Source of the DNA: JACKAQ01 sp965227145
GTDB taxonomy: Bacteria > Calditrichota > Calditrichia > RBG-13-44-9 > J075
Direction: 5' to 3'
Length of the DNA stretch: 64,000 nt
NCBI GenBank assembly: GCA_965227145.1
Contig: OZ245730.1
Coordinates: 3,782,001-3,846,000 of the forward strand
The notes below the pieces were generated by a model. That model was not told where the DNA came from and ran no database searches. It saw only the letters and a program-made list of their open reading frames with translations. Shown here one piece after another: positions 17,656 to 25,928 of this stretch; within the stretch, counting starts at the first letter, position 1; each line of letters begins with the position of its first letter. Both the position numbers and the translations under genes were made by a program.

Positions 17656-18872
17656 TGAGCGAAACGCGGCAACATACCGCTATCGCGGGATTCAAAAATT
17701 TCGAGGATATTCGCGTCGGCGATACGGCGGAATTCACTCAAACGATCACTGAGCGCGACGTTCAGGCGTTCGCAAATCTCACCGGCGATCACAACCCGCT
17801 GCATCTCGACAGCGCATTTGCGCAGGAATCCGGTTTTCGCCAGCCAGTGGTTTACGGGATGCTCTCCGCGTCGTTCATTTCCACGATGATCGGCATGTAT
17901 ATTCCCGGCAAAGGAGCACTGTGGACGGGACAATCGCTGCAATTTTTGAACCCTGCGTATATCGGCGATGTGCTTACCATCCGCGCGGAAGTGGCGCAAA
18001 AATCGCCCGCGAACCGTCTGCTGGTGCTGAAAATTGCGATTGAAAATCAACACGGGAAAGCGCTGATCACCGGCGAATCAACCGTGAAAATGCTGGAAAT
18101 AAAGATGAAAAAAGCAACACCGGAAGACGGCACACAAACCATTTTGATCACCGGCGGCAGCCGGGGAATCGGTGCGGCGACCGCAAAGCTGCTGGCTGCG
18201 GAAGGGCATCGCGTTGTGATAAATTATGCGAATGTGGAAGATGCCGCAAATTCTCTCGTCCGGGAAATCAGTAAAGCGGACGGCAAAGCCATCGCCGTTC
18301 GCGCGGATGTTTCGGATGCGGAGCAGGTTTCCGCGATGATCCGCGAAGCCGAAGCACAGTTTGGCGCAATCACCGCAATTGTTCATTGCGCGGCATCCGG
18401 CAGCGCGCTGCTGCCGTTCGAATCGCTGGAGTGGGCGCATTTTCAACGGCAGATTGATGTGCAATTGAAAGGCGCGTTCAACTGCGTCAAAGCGGTGTTG
18501 CCGGGGATGATCGCCGCAAAAAACGGCGCAATTGTGCTGCTCGGCTCCATCGCCTCAGACAACGTGCCGCCAATAAATCAGTGTGATTACGTGGTTGCAA
18601 AATCCGCAATTTCATCATTTGCAAAAAGTCTGGCGGCGGAACTGGGGCCAAAAGGCATCCGCGTGAACACGGTTGCACCGGGAATGACCCAAACCGCGAT
18701 GATCGCCGGACTGCCGGAGAAAGCCCGGATGCTCGCCAAAATGCAATCGCCGTTGCGGCGGTTGGCAGAGCCGGAAGATATCGCCAACAGCATCCGCTTT
18801 TTGCTGAGCCCACAGGCGCGGCACATCACCGGCGAAACGATTCGCGTGTCCGGCGGCGCTATAATGCTGTAA
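17655..18872 (+). CDS. MaoC-like hydratase fused to an SDR reductase
   Basis: One 405-residue reading frame joins two enzymes usually encoded apart. About residues 1-150 are an (R)-hydratase of the MaoC hot-dog fold, with the signature DRDVQAFANLTGDHNPLHLD-like block (ERDVQAFANLTGDHNPLHL). From about residue 160 an SDR begins (TGGSRGIGAA), with CAAS in place of NAG, a catalytic Ser in LLGSIAS and the YVVAK pair near residue 312. The ending is FabG-like. Together with KAS III and the other SDR this would allow reduction and reversible hydration or dehydration of a 3-hydroxyacyl chain. There is no internal stop; an internal ATG at about 18105 (MKKATPEDG) could give a free SDR. Confidence 0.85.
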   Translation: MSETRQHTAIAGFKNFEDIRVGDTAEFTQTITERDVQAFANLTGDHNPLHLDSAFAQESGFRQPVVYGMLSASFISTMIGMYIPGKGALWTGQSLQFLNPAYIGDVLTIRAEVAQKSPANRLLVLKIAIENQHGKALITGESTVKMLEIKMKKATPEDGTQTILITGGSRGIGAATAKLLAAEGHRVVINYANVEDAANSLVREISKADGKAIAVRADVSDAEQVSAMIREAEAQFGAITAIVHCAASGSALLPFESLEWAHFQRQIDVQLKGAFNCVKAVLPGMIAAKNGAIVLLGSIASDNVPPINQCDYVVAKSAISSFAKSLAAELGPKGIRVNTVAPGMTQTAMIAGLPEKARMLAKMQSPLRRLAEPEDIANSIRFLLSPQARHITGETIRVSGGAIML

Positions 18873-18882
18873 AAAAGCGGTC

Positions 18883-18902
18883 ATTCCTGCGCAGGCAGGA
18901 AT
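18883..18902. repeat. short REP-like hairpin
   Basis: ATTCCTGC (18883-18890), loop GCAG and GCAGGAAT (18895-18902) form a perfect eight-pair stem 10 bases after the MaoC-SDR stop. It is not followed by a T run, so it looks like a dispersed palindromic element rather than a terminator. Confidence 0.6.
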
Positions 18903-18946
18903 CCCGAAAGCAGAAGTGTAAACAAATTATAAACAACGAGTTAACC

Positions 18947-19885
18947 ATGATCGAATTTGCCACAAAACAGGACGTTTACCCGAATTTCACAAAAATTGTG
19001 GATATCGTTTCCGCGCAAAATCCGTTGCAGAAAAAGAGCATCCGCAATTTTGTCAACCGGCAGGATGAGCGCTATTGGGATTTCGCCGAAAACCTCTGCA
19101 AACAGCTCCGCCGCAGCTATCTGACCACCGACGAAGAATGGGCGGAAGCCGCACGCTCATACAATTGTACCTGCAAAGAAATTTTGCACCTGCAAATCCG
19201 CTTTCAGGAAACGGGCGTTTATCCGACCGAAAACGCCGGCGCTGCCAACGAAAATGTCTATTCGCAGGACAGCAAAATGCGCGCATACATCGTCGGGCTG
19301 CTGTTTTCGTATCTGTTCTGGCCAAATCATTACCAGATGTTCGCGTTTTTTCAGGATCATCTCGCAAAAATCTCCGTATCGGATTGCCTCGAAGTTGGTG
19401 TTGGTCACGGGCTGTTCACCACGGAAGTGAAACATTTGTATCCGAATGCGAAAATGACCTGGATCGACATCAGCAAAACCTCGCTGGAACTGGCGACTGA
19501 CATGCTCGGCACATTTGATATCGATCCCGCCGAAGTGCACGCCATCCACGGCGACTACCTCAAAACTGACCTTGGCAATCAAAAATTTGATTTTCTGATC
19601 ATGGGCGAAGTGCTCGAACATGTGGATGATGCGCCCGGATTTATGGCGCGCGCGTATCAATTGCTGCGTCCCGGCGGACGAATTTTTATGTCAACCTGTG
19701 CGAATTGTCCGGCAGTGGATCACGTATATCATTTTCACAACATCAATGAAATCAGAAGTTTAGTGCGCGACGCCAGATTGACAATTGTTGACGATTTGGC
19801 GCTCCCGGCTGATCCGGTGGACGAATCGGAATGGGGAAAGAAACTCGTGACCGTTAATTATTGCGGCATTTTTGGACGGGAATAA
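18947..19885 (+). CDS. class I SAM-dependent methyltransferase
   Basis: A 312-residue protein. An N-terminal helical region of about 110 residues precedes a Rossmann-type methyltransferase domain: motif I is CLEVGVGHGLFTTEV, then TWIDISKTSLELA, and motif IV/post is LIMGEVLEHVDDAPGF with LLRPGGRIFMSTC. It would methylate the sugar, the acyl chain or a carrier-bound intermediate. A methyltransferase beside FkbH, ACP and KAS genes is also seen in flagellin-glycan islands. Substrate unknown. Confidence 0.83.
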   Translation: MIEFATKQDVYPNFTKIVDIVSAQNPLQKKSIRNFVNRQDERYWDFAENLCKQLRRSYLTTDEEWAEAARSYNCTCKEILHLQIRFQETGVYPTENAGAANENVYSQDSKMRAYIVGLLFSYLFWPNHYQMFAFFQDHLAKISVSDCLEVGVGHGLFTTEVKHLYPNAKMTWIDISKTSLELATDMLGTFDIDPAEVHAIHGDYLKTDLGNQKFDFLIMGEVLEHVDDAPGFMARAYQLLRPGGRIFMSTCANCPAVDHVYHFHNINEIRSLVRDARLTIVDDLALPADPVDESEWGKKLVTVNYCGIFGRE

Positions 19886-19903
19886 TTTTGAATGGAGAAG
19901 CAC

Positions 19904-21739
19904 ATGGAATCAGTGAACACCTCCCTGATTGGGAAGCGGCTGGCGCCGGATGCCAGCTACGCCGATTATCTCGCGGCAGCAAACACGCTCAAAAATGATC
20001 CGGCTTTTGCGGAACTGAAACCGCTGAAAGTGGCTATTTTGCGAAATTTTACCGTCGATCCGCTGCTGCCCGTGCTTACCTGCGAGATTGCTTCGACCGG
20101 GCAAAAACCTGAATTTTATATTGGAAATTACGATACCATCGCCGGTGATGTGCTCAATCCGGACAGCCAATTGTTTGCATTTGACCCGGATTTTATCATT
20201 TTGGCGAACTGGTTCGACAATCTTTCTCCGGCAATCGCACAGCGATTTTTGACGCTTTCCGGGAAAGAAATTGCCGAAATCACCCGGCAAATTTTGGCTG
20301 AATTTGAAAATTATCTGCAAATGTTGGCGGAACGCACCAACGCGACTGTGTTGGTCAATAATTTTCCGCTGCCGCAATTTACGACGCTCGGCATTTTAGA
20401 CGGGCAATCCGGGCGAAATCACACCAATACTATTTTGCTGCTGAATCTGGAATTAATGGAGATTGTCAGCCGTTTTTCCAACGCATATCTGGTTGATTTT
20501 ATGGCAATTTCAGCGAGAATCGGTGGCGCAAACGTGTTTGATGAGCGATACTGGCATATCGCCAAAGCGCCACTCAGCCGACACGCGCTGGTGCCGTTCG
20601 GTCAGGAATACGGCAAATTTTTCCGGGCGCTTTCCGGCAAAACCCGCAAATGTCTGGTGCTGGATTGCGACAATACGCTTTGGGGCGGCATCGTTGGCGA
20701 AGATGGCGCGGAGAATATTCGCATTGGCACAACATACCCCGGATCGTGCTTCCGCGATTTTCAGAAGGAAATTTTGAACCTTCAGCAACGCGGCGTGATA
20801 CTAACCATTTGCAGCAAAAATAATGAAAAAGATGTGCTCGATGTGCTGCACAATCACCCGGAAATGCGCATTCGCGAAGAACATCTGGCGACATGGCAGA
20901 TCAATTGGGACGACAAAGTGACCAACATCCGGCGCATCGCAGCCGAATTGAACATTGGGCTGGATAGTCTTGTTTTTATTGATGATAGTCCATACGAATG
21001 CGAATTGGTTCGCAGCCAGTTGCCGGAAGTTGAAGTGTTGCAGGTGCCCAAAGAACCGTCGCAGATGCGCAACGCGCTGAGCGCCGGTGCCTATTTTGAC
21101 GCACTGAATTTTTCCGGCGAGGACAAACAGCGCACCCGCATGTATCGCGATCAGGTGCAGCACAACCGGATGCGATCATCGGCGAATTCGTTGGATGATT
21201 ATTTGAAAAATCTGGAGATGGTGGCGGATATTGGACAGGCGGATGGTGTGAGTATTCCGCGAATCGCCCAGCTCACCCAAAAAACCAACCAGTTCAACCT
21301 GACCACAAAACGATACACCGAAGGCGACATCCGCCGGTTCGCAGAAAGTGCGGACAGTGAGGTGTTTTTTCTACGTCTGCGCGACCGAATTTCCGATCTG
21401 GGCATTATTGGCGCAGCGATTGTCACTTACGACAATCTCACCGCCGAAATCGATACTTTTTTACTCAGTTGTCGGGCAATCGGACGCGGAGCAGAGCGTG
21501 CGCTGCTGGCGCATATCGTCGAAAATGCCTGGCAAAAAGGGGCAATCCGCGTTCGCGGAAAATATATCGCAACCGCGAAAAATAGTCAGGTTGCCAATTT
21601 TTATCCGGAAAACGGGTTCACCGCAATCGAATCGGCCGATAGCGAAACGATTTGGGAGCTCACGCCGGACGATCAACAGCCGAAATCAGCATTCATAAAA
21701 ATTAACAAAATAACGCAGGAGCGCGAACATGCAATTTAG
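19904..21739 (+). CDS. FkbH-like HAD-IIIC family protein
   Basis: A 611-residue FkbH-type protein. The middle holds the HAD nucleophile motif LVLDCDNTLWGGIVGEDG, then ICSKNNEKDVLDVL and VFIDDSPYECELV. The N-terminal part resembles an SGNH-like substrate domain and the C-terminus (AQLTQKTNQFNLTTKRY, then SCRAIGRGAERALL) a GNAT-like fold. FkbH proteins load glyceryl groups from 1,3-bisphosphoglycerate onto carrier proteins, or act in related acyl chemistry. The ATG at 19904 has GGAG 6 bases upstream; an ATG at 19892 would add four residues. It overlaps the downstream ACP gene by 11 bases, which suggests it works on that ACP. Confidence 0.88.
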   Translation: MESVNTSLIGKRLAPDASYADYLAAANTLKNDPAFAELKPLKVAILRNFTVDPLLPVLTCEIASTGQKPEFYIGNYDTIAGDVLNPDSQLFAFDPDFIILANWFDNLSPAIAQRFLTLSGKEIAEITRQILAEFENYLQMLAERTNATVLVNNFPLPQFTTLGILDGQSGRNHTNTILLLNLELMEIVSRFSNAYLVDFMAISARIGGANVFDERYWHIAKAPLSRHALVPFGQEYGKFFRALSGKTRKCLVLDCDNTLWGGIVGEDGAENIRIGTTYPGSCFRDFQKEILNLQQRGVILTICSKNNEKDVLDVLHNHPEMRIREEHLATWQINWDDKVTNIRRIAAELNIGLDSLVFIDDSPYECELVRSQLPEVEVLQVPKEPSQMRNALSAGAYFDALNFSGEDKQRTRMYRDQVQHNRMRSSANSLDDYLKNLEMVADIGQADGVSIPRIAQLTQKTNQFNLTTKRYTEGDIRRFAESADSEVFFLRLRDRISDLGIIGAAIVTYDNLTAEIDTFLLSCRAIGRGAERALLAHIVENAWQKGAIRVRGKYIATAKNSQVANFYPENGFTAIESADSETIWELTPDDQQPKSAFIKINKITQEREHAI

Positions 21740-21995
21740 CGAAGATAAACTGAAACAGGTGCTGGCAAATACTTTCGAAATTGGCAGCGAACTGATTAAC
21801 GACGATACGTCTGTGGACACGGTGGAAACGTGGGATTCGCTGAAACACCTCAACCTGATTCTGGCGCTGGAAGCCGAATTTGACGTGACGTTCAGCGAAG
21901 AACAGACTGTGGAAATGCTCAATTATCCGCTCATCAAAGCGGTGTTGCAGGAGCACGATGTGCAATTTGAACCGGCGGCAATCTCCGCAGACTAA
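21729..21995 (+). CDS. acyl carrier protein
   Basis: An 88-residue carrier protein with the attachment motif TWDSLKHLNLILALE, Ser in DSL about residue 37, and a typical EFDVTFSEEQTVEM helix. It is the second carrier in the cluster. It overlaps the FkbH gene and is followed by an acyl-activating ligase, an arrangement that suggests the three work together to charge the carrier. Confidence 0.88.
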   Translation: MQFSEDKLKQVLANTFEIGSELINDDTSVDTVETWDSLKHLNLILALEAEFDVTFSEEQTVEMLNYPLIKAVLQEHDVQFEPAAISAD

Positions 21996-22014
21996 TCGAA
22001 AACGAGAAACAAAT

Positions 22015-23361
22015 ATGCAAGCCATCAACACCATTTTGGGAAGAATGCGCGACAAAGGCGATCAACCCGCTATTTTCTGGAAAAACAACGCTTTAAGCTA
22101 TCGCGATTTTTGCGAAATGATCGACAAATGGGACGCGCTGTTGCCGCAAATCGGCGTCGGTGCGGGTAGCGTTTGCGCCGTGCTCAGCGATTATTCACCG
22201 CAAACTTGCGCGCTGTTTTTTGCACTGATGACGCGCAAAGCGATCATCGTTCCGTTCACCCCGGAAATCGAAAAAGACATGCCAGAGCTGCTGCCAATTG
22301 CCGGCGCGCAACACCTGTTTCGCTTCGATCGCGATGACACCTGGCAGCACGAATCGCTCCAACATGCGCAAAACGCGCTGGTGGAAACATTCCGCAGCCG
22401 GCAATCGCCGGGGCTGATCGTTTTTACATCCGGCTCCACCGGAAAACCCAAAGGCATTTTGCACGATTGCGAGCGGGTAATGCAAAAATTTGTCGCAGAG
22501 CGCAGCGGCTGGCGCACAGTGCTGTTTTTGATGATGGATCATTTCGGCGGATTCAATACGCTGCTTTCCGCGTTTGCGTATGGCGGCGCAGCGGTCTGTT
22601 TACCGAGCCGATCACCGGACGATGTTTGTGCGGCAATTGCGGCATCCGGCGCAAATTTACTGCCCACAACACCGACATTTTTGAATTTGCTGATCGCTTC
22701 CGGCACATATCGTTCACACGATTTATCTTCAATCAAATTAATTACTTACGGCACAGAAGTAATGCCGGATGCGACGCTGAAAAAAACCCGCGAAATTTTC
22801 CCGAACGCCAGATTGAAACAAACCTACGGTTTGTCCGAACTCGGTGTGCTGCGCTCAAAATCGGAAAGTGATGACTCGCCGTGGGTGAAAATCGGCGGTG
22901 ACGGATTCGAGGTAAAAATCATCGACAGCACGCTTTGGGTACGCTCGCAGGCGAACATGATCGGCTATCTCAACGCGCCAAACGCCATCGACGCGGACGG
23001 CTGGATGTGCACCGGCGACAAAGTGCAGGTGCGCGGCGAATACATGCGGATCCTCGGGCGGAAATCGGACATGATCAACGTTGGCGGACAAAAAGTATTC
23101 CCACTGGAAATCGAAAATGTACTGCTGGAAGCGGAGAACATCGGCGAAGCCAGTGTTTTTGCGCAGCCGCACCCGATTATGGGGCAGGTGGTTTACGCAA
23201 AGGTGGCACTTATTCAGCCGGAAAATCCGGTAATGCTCAGCGAACGGTTGCGCAAACATTGTTTCCAGCGATTGGCAAAATACAAAGTGCCGCTGCGCTT
23301 TCGCATCGCCGCAACAGATGATTTGCACAGCGACCGTTTCAAAAAAATCCGGCAGGAATAA
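22015..23361 (+). CDS. AMP-dependent acyl/aryl ligase (ANL superfamily)
   Basis: A 448-residue adenylate-forming enzyme. The P-loop is FTSGSTGKPKG near residue 140, followed by the A5-like motif KQTYGLSELG, the GRKSDMINVGGQKVFPLEIEN hinge block, and a C-terminal catalytic Lys in SDRFKKIRQE. It would activate a carboxylic acid as acyl-AMP and transfer it to CoA or, given the adjacent ACP gene, to the carrier. It is shorter than typical acyl-CoA synthetases. The start is the ATG at 22015, 19 bases after the ACP stop. Confidence 0.86.
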   Translation: MQAINTILGRMRDKGDQPAIFWKNNALSYRDFCEMIDKWDALLPQIGVGAGSVCAVLSDYSPQTCALFFALMTRKAIIVPFTPEIEKDMPELLPIAGAQHLFRFDRDDTWQHESLQHAQNALVETFRSRQSPGLIVFTSGSTGKPKGILHDCERVMQKFVAERSGWRTVLFLMMDHFGGFNTLLSAFAYGGAAVCLPSRSPDDVCAAIAASGANLLPTTPTFLNLLIASGTYRSHDLSSIKLITYGTEVMPDATLKKTREIFPNARLKQTYGLSELGVLRSKSESDDSPWVKIGGDGFEVKIIDSTLWVRSQANMIGYLNAPNAIDADGWMCTGDKVQVRGEYMRILGRKSDMINVGGQKVFPLEIENVLLEAENIGEASVFAQPHPIMGQVVYAKVALIQPENPVMLSERLRKHCFQRLAKYKVPLRFRIAATDDLHSDRFKKIRQE

Positions 23362-23363
23362 CC

Positions 23364-23933
23364 ATGATTTTAACCGGCGACATAACCGTTTTGCGGCCTT
23401 TGGCGATCACCGATGCAGCGCTCACATTTCGCTGGCGGCAAAGCCAACGGGCAAAATTTCTTCAGCGCGGCGCGAAAACGGTGGAAGCGCAGGAACAGTG
23501 GATCGCAACGGCAATTCAGTCCCGCGACCTGAATTTTATCATGGAATATCGAGATGAGCCGGTGGGCATGATCGCGTTGCAGGAAATGAACCTTCTCCAC
23601 AAAAACGCGGTGCTCGGGCGGCTGCTCATCGGCGAACCGGAGAAAGTTGGCAATGCGCCGGTGGCATTTGATGCAGAGCTGCTGTTGCTGGATCACCTGT
23701 TTCTCGACCTCGATTTTCACAAACTATACGGCGATATTGCAGAGGATAACATCGCGATGATCAAAACACGTGATTTTCTCGGCTATCACCGGGACGGGCT
23801 GTTGCGCGATCACTACAACTTCGATGGCACCTTCAAAAACGCGGTTGCGGTATCGCTGCTGAAAAATGAATATGTTCAAACTACCCGAAAAAAACTGGTC
23901 GATTTGATTCGACTTCTCGGAAAAATGGGCTGA
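23364..23933 (+). CDS. GNAT-family N-acyltransferase (PseH-like)
   Basis: A 189-residue RimJ/PseH-like GNAT (VLRPLAITDAALTFRWRQSQRAKFL, HKLYGDIAEDNIAMIKTRDFLGY). Related enzymes acylate the amino group of nucleotide-linked aminodeoxy sugars. The gene is the last of the rightward cluster, 2 bases after the ligase. I infer that it may transfer the acyl group made by the cluster to the amine created by the FdtA/FdtB pair. A general role in protein acetylation cannot be excluded. Confidence 0.82.
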   Translation: MILTGDITVLRPLAITDAALTFRWRQSQRAKFLQRGAKTVEAQEQWIATAIQSRDLNFIMEYRDEPVGMIALQEMNLLHKNAVLGRLLIGEPEKVGNAPVAFDAELLLLDHLFLDLDFHKLYGDIAEDNIAMIKTRDFLGYHRDGLLRDHYNFDGTFKNAVAVSLLKNEYVQTTRKKLVDLIRLLGKMG

Positions 23934-24200
23934 CAATCACTTCGTTTTTCCCGTAAACCGATGGCCATTCGCCAAAATTTTCTGTGCAAAAATTTTACAC
24001 AACCACTGAAGTTTTTCACGCTGCGGTCGATAATTAATTTAAATGCTCTGATCTTTCAATTACTGAAAATTTCCGAAAGGAACTCAGTTTTTCTCTTATG
24101 GAAGAAGTTGCGCGATTAGCCTGTCGCATGATGTGGCCGGCTTTCAGAAAGGATTCAGCGCTTTACAGGATGTGAAATTAAACAGACGAGGGAATGTACT

Positions 24201-24875
24201 GTGGCAGAAATGTTAAAAATCGGCGAATACGAAATCACAAGGATTGTGACAGGTTCAGAAGCAACCAACTGTTATATTGTATATCACGAGCCTACCAACG
24301 AAATGTTACTCATAGATCCGGGTGATGAGCCGCGGAAAATCAGCCGTGCACTCAACGAAAATCTGGGTGAGCTGCGTTATATTTTATTGACGCACGCCCA
24401 TCATCAAAATGCCGGCGCAGCAGCGCGAATCAGCGATGAATACAGCGTTCCCTGTGCCGTTCAAAAAGGGGATCTTCGCCTGCTCCGCTGCATGCCGCAA
24501 ACGGCTTTGGAAGAAGTTGGTCGTGTCATTGAGGCACCTATGGGATACCGCGCTTTCGAAGGCGAACCGGAATTTTATTTCGCCGGCGAGCAATTTTTTG
24601 TTACCCACACACCCGGACACACCGCCGGCAGCGTTTGTTACCGCTTCAACGGATTCGTTTTTACCGGCGATACGCTCAATCACAAAGCCGTGACCGATAC
24701 AGATTGTCCGGGCGCATGCCCTGAAAAACTGGATGCTTCTATCAAAAAATTGTTTGAAAATTGCGAAAACAATCCGGTTATTTTCCCGGGAAGGGGCGCA
24801 AGCTGGCAGTCGAAACAGGCAAAACAATGGTGGGAAAAAACAACTGCAAAAGAGCTGGAGCTTGAATTAAGTTAA
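24201..24875 (+). CDS. MBL-fold paralogue with a degraded metal site
   Basis: A 224-residue MBL-fold protein that aligns without gaps at its N-terminus to the hydrolase at 15.7 kb (GDLRLLR, HTPGHTxGSV and FTGDTL are shared). The HxHxDH motif reads HAHHQN, so D69 is Gln and H70 is Asn. The last ligand in FPGHG is Arg (FPGRG, R198). H65, H67, H140 and D157 remain. At most one metal could be held, so hydrolase activity is doubtful. The start is a GTG at 24201 with GAGGGA 7 bases upstream. The gene stands alone, with its own 267-base upstream gap and a terminator after it. Confidence 0.85.
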   Translation: MAEMLKIGEYEITRIVTGSEATNCYIVYHEPTNEMLLIDPGDEPRKISRALNENLGELRYILLTHAHHQNAGAAARISDEYSVPCAVQKGDLRLLRCMPQTALEEVGRVIEAPMGYRAFEGEPEFYFAGEQFFVTHTPGHTAGSVCYRFNGFVFTGDTLNHKAVTDTDCPGACPEKLDASIKKLFENCENNPVIFPGRGASWQSKQAKQWWEKTTAKELELELS

Positions 24876-24916
24876 TTGCTTTAAACTATTGATTTTATTG
24901 TTGGTTAATATCGTAT

Positions 24917-24958
24917 AAAAAGCGGATGTTTTCAGAAATTGAAACGTTCGCTTTTTTT
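24917..24958. terminator. bidirectional terminator
   Basis: An A run and GCGGATGTTTTC on the left pair, with small mismatches, with GAAACGTTCGC and a T run on the right. The hairpin lies between the convergent MBL paralogue (+) and the hypothetical gene ending at 24957 (-). Confidence 0.75.
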
Positions 24959-25637
24959 ATACTATCGCAATATCAATCACCAATTCCCGCTGAATATCAA
25001 ACTGTTTGTTAATTTGTTTATCCAACGATACACCGTTTATTTTATCGATCATCATATCGAACTGGCGATTTTCCCGCAATTGTGACAGCAACACACCTTC
25101 GAAATTAACCGTTCCGTGGTGTTTTTTATCGAAATAGGCAACGAGAATCCGGTCCCGGACATCGAGCGCACTGAGCACTTCCACCAAATTTCCGACGTCG
25201 CGCAGTTCCGAGAGTTCCTGATAATCCACGCTTTCTTTTACTTCTTTCACGTCGCCGTCATCAAACCGGAAATCGATAATTCCGCCGCCGTGTTTGGCAT
25301 AAATTTTCCGGGCAGTGTTACCTTCGATAATTTGCCGCTCAACGCTGATCACCCTTCCGGAAAATTCTTCTTTAGAAATGGAAGTTATTTGCAGCGTAAT
25401 GGGCATATCATCGATTTCGCCATCAAATCCGATGCGCATAATTTCAGCGATACCGCCAACGCCGATCGCATCGATCCGGTGTTTCAGAACGGCAGCAGAC
25501 ATTGCGCCAGGGCGAATGATATTTGTCGCCGCGCCGCGCCGTTTAAACAAACCCAAAAAGTTCCTCCGGCTGTTTGGCAACCAAAGACTATTCCGGTCCA
25601 CGGCTTTTCTGTTTGAACGGTTTGTATTGGGTAACAT
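24957..25637 (-). CDS. hypothetical protein, 226 residues
   Basis: I do not recognise a family. The protein begins with a basic, probably disordered stretch (MLPNTNRSNRKAVDRNSLW, FKRR). A mostly beta region follows with alternating hydrophobic residues and many acidic loops (RIGFDGEIDDMPITLQITSIS, IIDFRFDDGDVKEVKESVDY), and it ends in LVIDIAIV. There is no signal peptide or membrane segment, so it is probably cytoplasmic. AAGGATC about 8 bases before the ATG supports the start. It is divergent from tgt and convergent with the MBL paralogue. Confidence 0.65.
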   Translation of the reverse strand: MLPNTNRSNRKAVDRNSLWLPNSRRNFLGLFKRRGAATNIIRPGAMSAAVLKHRIDAIGVGGIAEIMRIGFDGEIDDMPITLQITSISKEEFSGRVISVERQIIEGNTARKIYAKHGGGIIDFRFDDGDVKEVKESVDYQELSELRDVGNLVEVLSALDVRDRILVAYFDKKHHGTVNFEGVLLSQLRENRQFDMMIDKINGVSLDKQINKQFDIQRELVIDIAIV

Positions 25638-25750
25638 TCATGATCCTTTTATTCAACGATCCACAAGCTATAGCAAAAAAATCGGCTAAATTGCATATTT
25701 TATAAGTTTCGCCTAAAAAATTATAAAATATTTCCACAAATAAAGTGGCA

Positions 25751-25781
25751 TTGATCAAAAATCCATTTTTTCTGATATAAT
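25751..25781 (+). promoter_or_regulatory. possible sigma-70-type promoter for tgt
   Basis: TTGATC at 25751 and a perfect TATAAT at 25776-25781 are 19 bases apart in the AT-rich 291-base gap between the hypothetical gene and tgt. The spacing is long, so this is tentative. Confidence 0.35.
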
Positions 25782-25928
25782 ATCGAATGTTTCAATCGGC
25801 AAAGCACTCGTTATTTGGAAAAGTTGCAAAATAAATTCTCAATTCTGCTTTGATCGGCAGAGGCAAAAAAGTATCTTTTCCATGCTTTTTTGCAACGGAA
25901 ATTCTGAAACGAAAAGAGTTTGAAAAAT

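Noticed and set aside
19904..23361. Polyketide/nonribosomal peptide cluster suggested by FkbH, carrier protein and adenylating ligase
   Set aside because: No modular synthase, condensation or large ketosynthase domain is present; the amino-sugar and glycosyltransferase neighbours fit sugar acylation better.
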